Positions 6,303 through 7,341 of a stretch of DNA of 7,341 nucleotides are shown here, one piece after another (position 1 is the stretch's first letter; each line of letters starts with the position of its first letter). Location: positions 1 through 7,341 of the forward strand of contig CAMKZP010000181.1 in assembly GCA_946477805.1 (NCBI GenBank). The letters run 5' to 3'. This DNA is from an uncultured Enterobacter sp. (GTDB taxonomy: Bacteria > Pseudomonadota > Gammaproteobacteria > Enterobacterales > Enterobacteriaceae). Both the position numbers and the translations under genes were made by a program. A model generated the notes under the pieces. That model did no database searches and was not told the origin of the DNA. It saw only the letters and a list, made by a program, of their open reading frames with translations.

Positions 6303-6328
6303 TTGCGGCATGCCCTTACGGACATAAT
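6303..6328 (+). promoter_or_regulatory. Possible weak phrB promoter
   Basis: CATAAT (6323-6328) matches a -10 at five of six positions. The only nearby -35-like hexamers are TTGCGG (6303-6308, spacing 14, too short) or TTCCTT (6298-6303, spacing 19). A start near 6335 would leave an untranslated leader of about 14 bases. Since a terminator ends at 6248, phrB must have a promoter within about 100 bases, but which hexamers are used is a guess. Confidence 0.3.
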
Positions 6329-6348
6329 GGACAATTGCCTGGAGTTTT

Positions 6349-7341
6349 ATGCCCACCCATCTGGTTTGGTTTCGCGCGGATTTACGCGTACATGACAACA
6401 TCGCTCTTGCGGCCGCCTGCCGCGCCAAAAATGCAAAGGTGCTGGCTCTGTTTATCGCCACGCCCGGGCAGTGGCGGCAGCATGATATGGCGCCACGACA
6501 GGCGGCGTATCTTCTCTCGCACCTGAATAACCTGCAGCAGACGCTTGCTGAAAAAGGTATCCCGCTGGTCTATAGAGAGGTGAATGATTTTGCCGCGCAG
6601 CTGCAGGCCGTGCAGGAGACGTGCGAGCAGCACGACGTCACGCATCTTTTCTATAACTACCAGTACGAATACAACGAGCAGCAGCGCGATCGTCAGCTGG
6701 AAAAGGTGCTGAAAGACGTGGTGTGCGAGGGGTTTGACGACAGCGTGATGCTGGCGCCGGGCAGCGTGATGACCGGCAACCATGAGATGTATAAAGTTTT
6801 TACGCCCTTTAAAAATGCCTTCATCAAACGTCTCAAAGAGGCGCTGCCGGAGTGCGTGTCCGCGCCTGCCGTCAGGGGTGAGGCGATAACGGATCTGCCA
6901 GCGCTGGGTTTTGATTATCCGCAACAGCCCTTTGATGAAACCCTGTTTCCCGCCAGTGAGAAAGCGGCTATCGCTCAGCTGCGCCACTTCTGCCAGCAGG
7001 GCGCTGCTGACTATGACGCGCGTCGGGATTTCCCTGCGACGGAAGGGACGAGCCGTTTATCGGCCTGCCTGGCGCTGGGCGTGCTCTCTCCGCGCCAGTG
7101 CCTGCATCGTCTGCTGGCGGAGCAGCCGCAGGCGCTGGACGGTGGCGCAGGCGCTGTCTGGCTGAATGAGCTTATCTGGCGTGAGTTTTATCGTCATCTG
7201 ATGACCTATCATCCTGATTTATGTAAACACCGCCCATTCATTCGCTGGACGGATAAGGTAAAGTGGCAAACGAATGATGAACAGCTCAACGCCTGGCAAG
7301 CGGGGCAAACGGGCTTCCCGATTGTGGATGCCGCCATGCGC
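6349..7341 (+). CDS. phrB: Deoxyribodipyrimidine photolyase, N-terminal 331 residues (runs off right edge)
   Basis: PhrB uses blue light to split cyclobutane pyrimidine dimers in DNA, with FAD as catalyst and methenyltetrahydrofolate as antenna. The antenna domain begins MPTHLVWFRADLRVHDN and contains FYNYQYEYNE (101-110), the region with the folate-contacting glutamate in E. coli. The FAD-binding helical domain begins at about residue 200 and shows TEGTSRLSA (231-239), WLNELIWREFYRHL (271-284) with E274 and W277, which contact the DNA lesion in the family, and LCKHRPF (291-297). The last residues seen are TGFPIVDAAMR. About 140 residues remain outside the window if it has the E. coli length of 472. 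GGAG at 6341-6344 lies 4 bases before the ATG. It is separated from the upstream small ORF by a terminator, so it is transcribed from its own promoter, unlike the ybgA-phrB arrangement in E. coli. Confidence 0.97.
   Translation, partial: MPTHLVWFRADLRVHDNIALAAACRAKNAKVLALFIATPGQWRQHDMAPRQAAYLLSHLNNLQQTLAEKGIPLVYREVNDFAAQLQAVQETCEQHDVTHLFYNYQYEYNEQQRDRQLEKVLKDVVCEGFDDSVMLAPGSVMTGNHEMYKVFTPFKNAFIKRLKEALPECVSAPAVRGEAITDLPALGFDYPQQPFDETLFPASEKAAIAQLRHFCQQGAADYDARRDFPATEGTSRLSACLALGVLSPRQCLHRLLAEQPQALDGGAGAVWLNELIWREFYRHLMTYHPDLCKHRPFIRWTDKVKWQTNDEQLNAWQAGQTGFPIVDAAMR

Noticed and set aside
6382..6987. 201-codon minus-strand open frame opposite phrB
   Set aside because: It is antisense to the conserved photolyase reading frame and has no recognisable domain.

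Overview
The window looks like a stretch of core chromosome from a member of the Enterobacteriaceae close to Escherichia, Enterobacter or Klebsiella. The Kdp proteins, YbfA and the photolyase agree with my memory of the E. coli K-12 proteins almost residue for residue at functional positions, and share their residue numbering there. Genus cannot be fixed from the window alone.

Left half, minus strand (about 1-5230, read right to left): the high-affinity potassium uptake operon kdpF-kdpA-kdpB-kdpC-kdpD, complete except that kdpD runs off the left edge after its first 268 codons. Spacing is tight throughout: a 1-base stop/start overlap at kdpF/kdpA, 18 bases at kdpA/kdpB, 12 at kdpB/kdpC with the start chosen here, and stop directly abutting start at kdpC/kdpD. 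KdpF, A, B and C form the membrane P-type ATPase, and KdpD is the sensor kinase that (with KdpE, outside the window) switches the operon on. A T-rich KdpE-type operator and a probable promoter lie upstream of kdpF at about 5265-5332.

Right half, plus strand: an AT-rich divergent intergenic region (5231-5539) leads to ybfA (5540-5746), a small DUF2517 membrane-associated protein of unknown role, closed by a near-perfect Rho-independent terminator (5769-5804). A 300-base stretch with no convincing long gene follows. A likely unannotated 35-codon small membrane protein gene comes next (6112-6219), with a good ribosome binding site and its own terminator (6224-6248). Finally phrB, deoxyribodipyrimidine photolyase, starts at 6349 and runs off the right edge after 331 of about 472 codons. 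In E. coli K-12 phrB follows ybgA closely; here ybgA is not upstream of it.

Nothing in the window points to a mobile element, CRISPR array, defence system or RNA gene of a known class. The one candidate for something undescribed is the small ORF at 6112-6219 with its structured leader (a nested hairpin and a possible anti-Shine-Dalgarno segment). That is a modest hypothesis.
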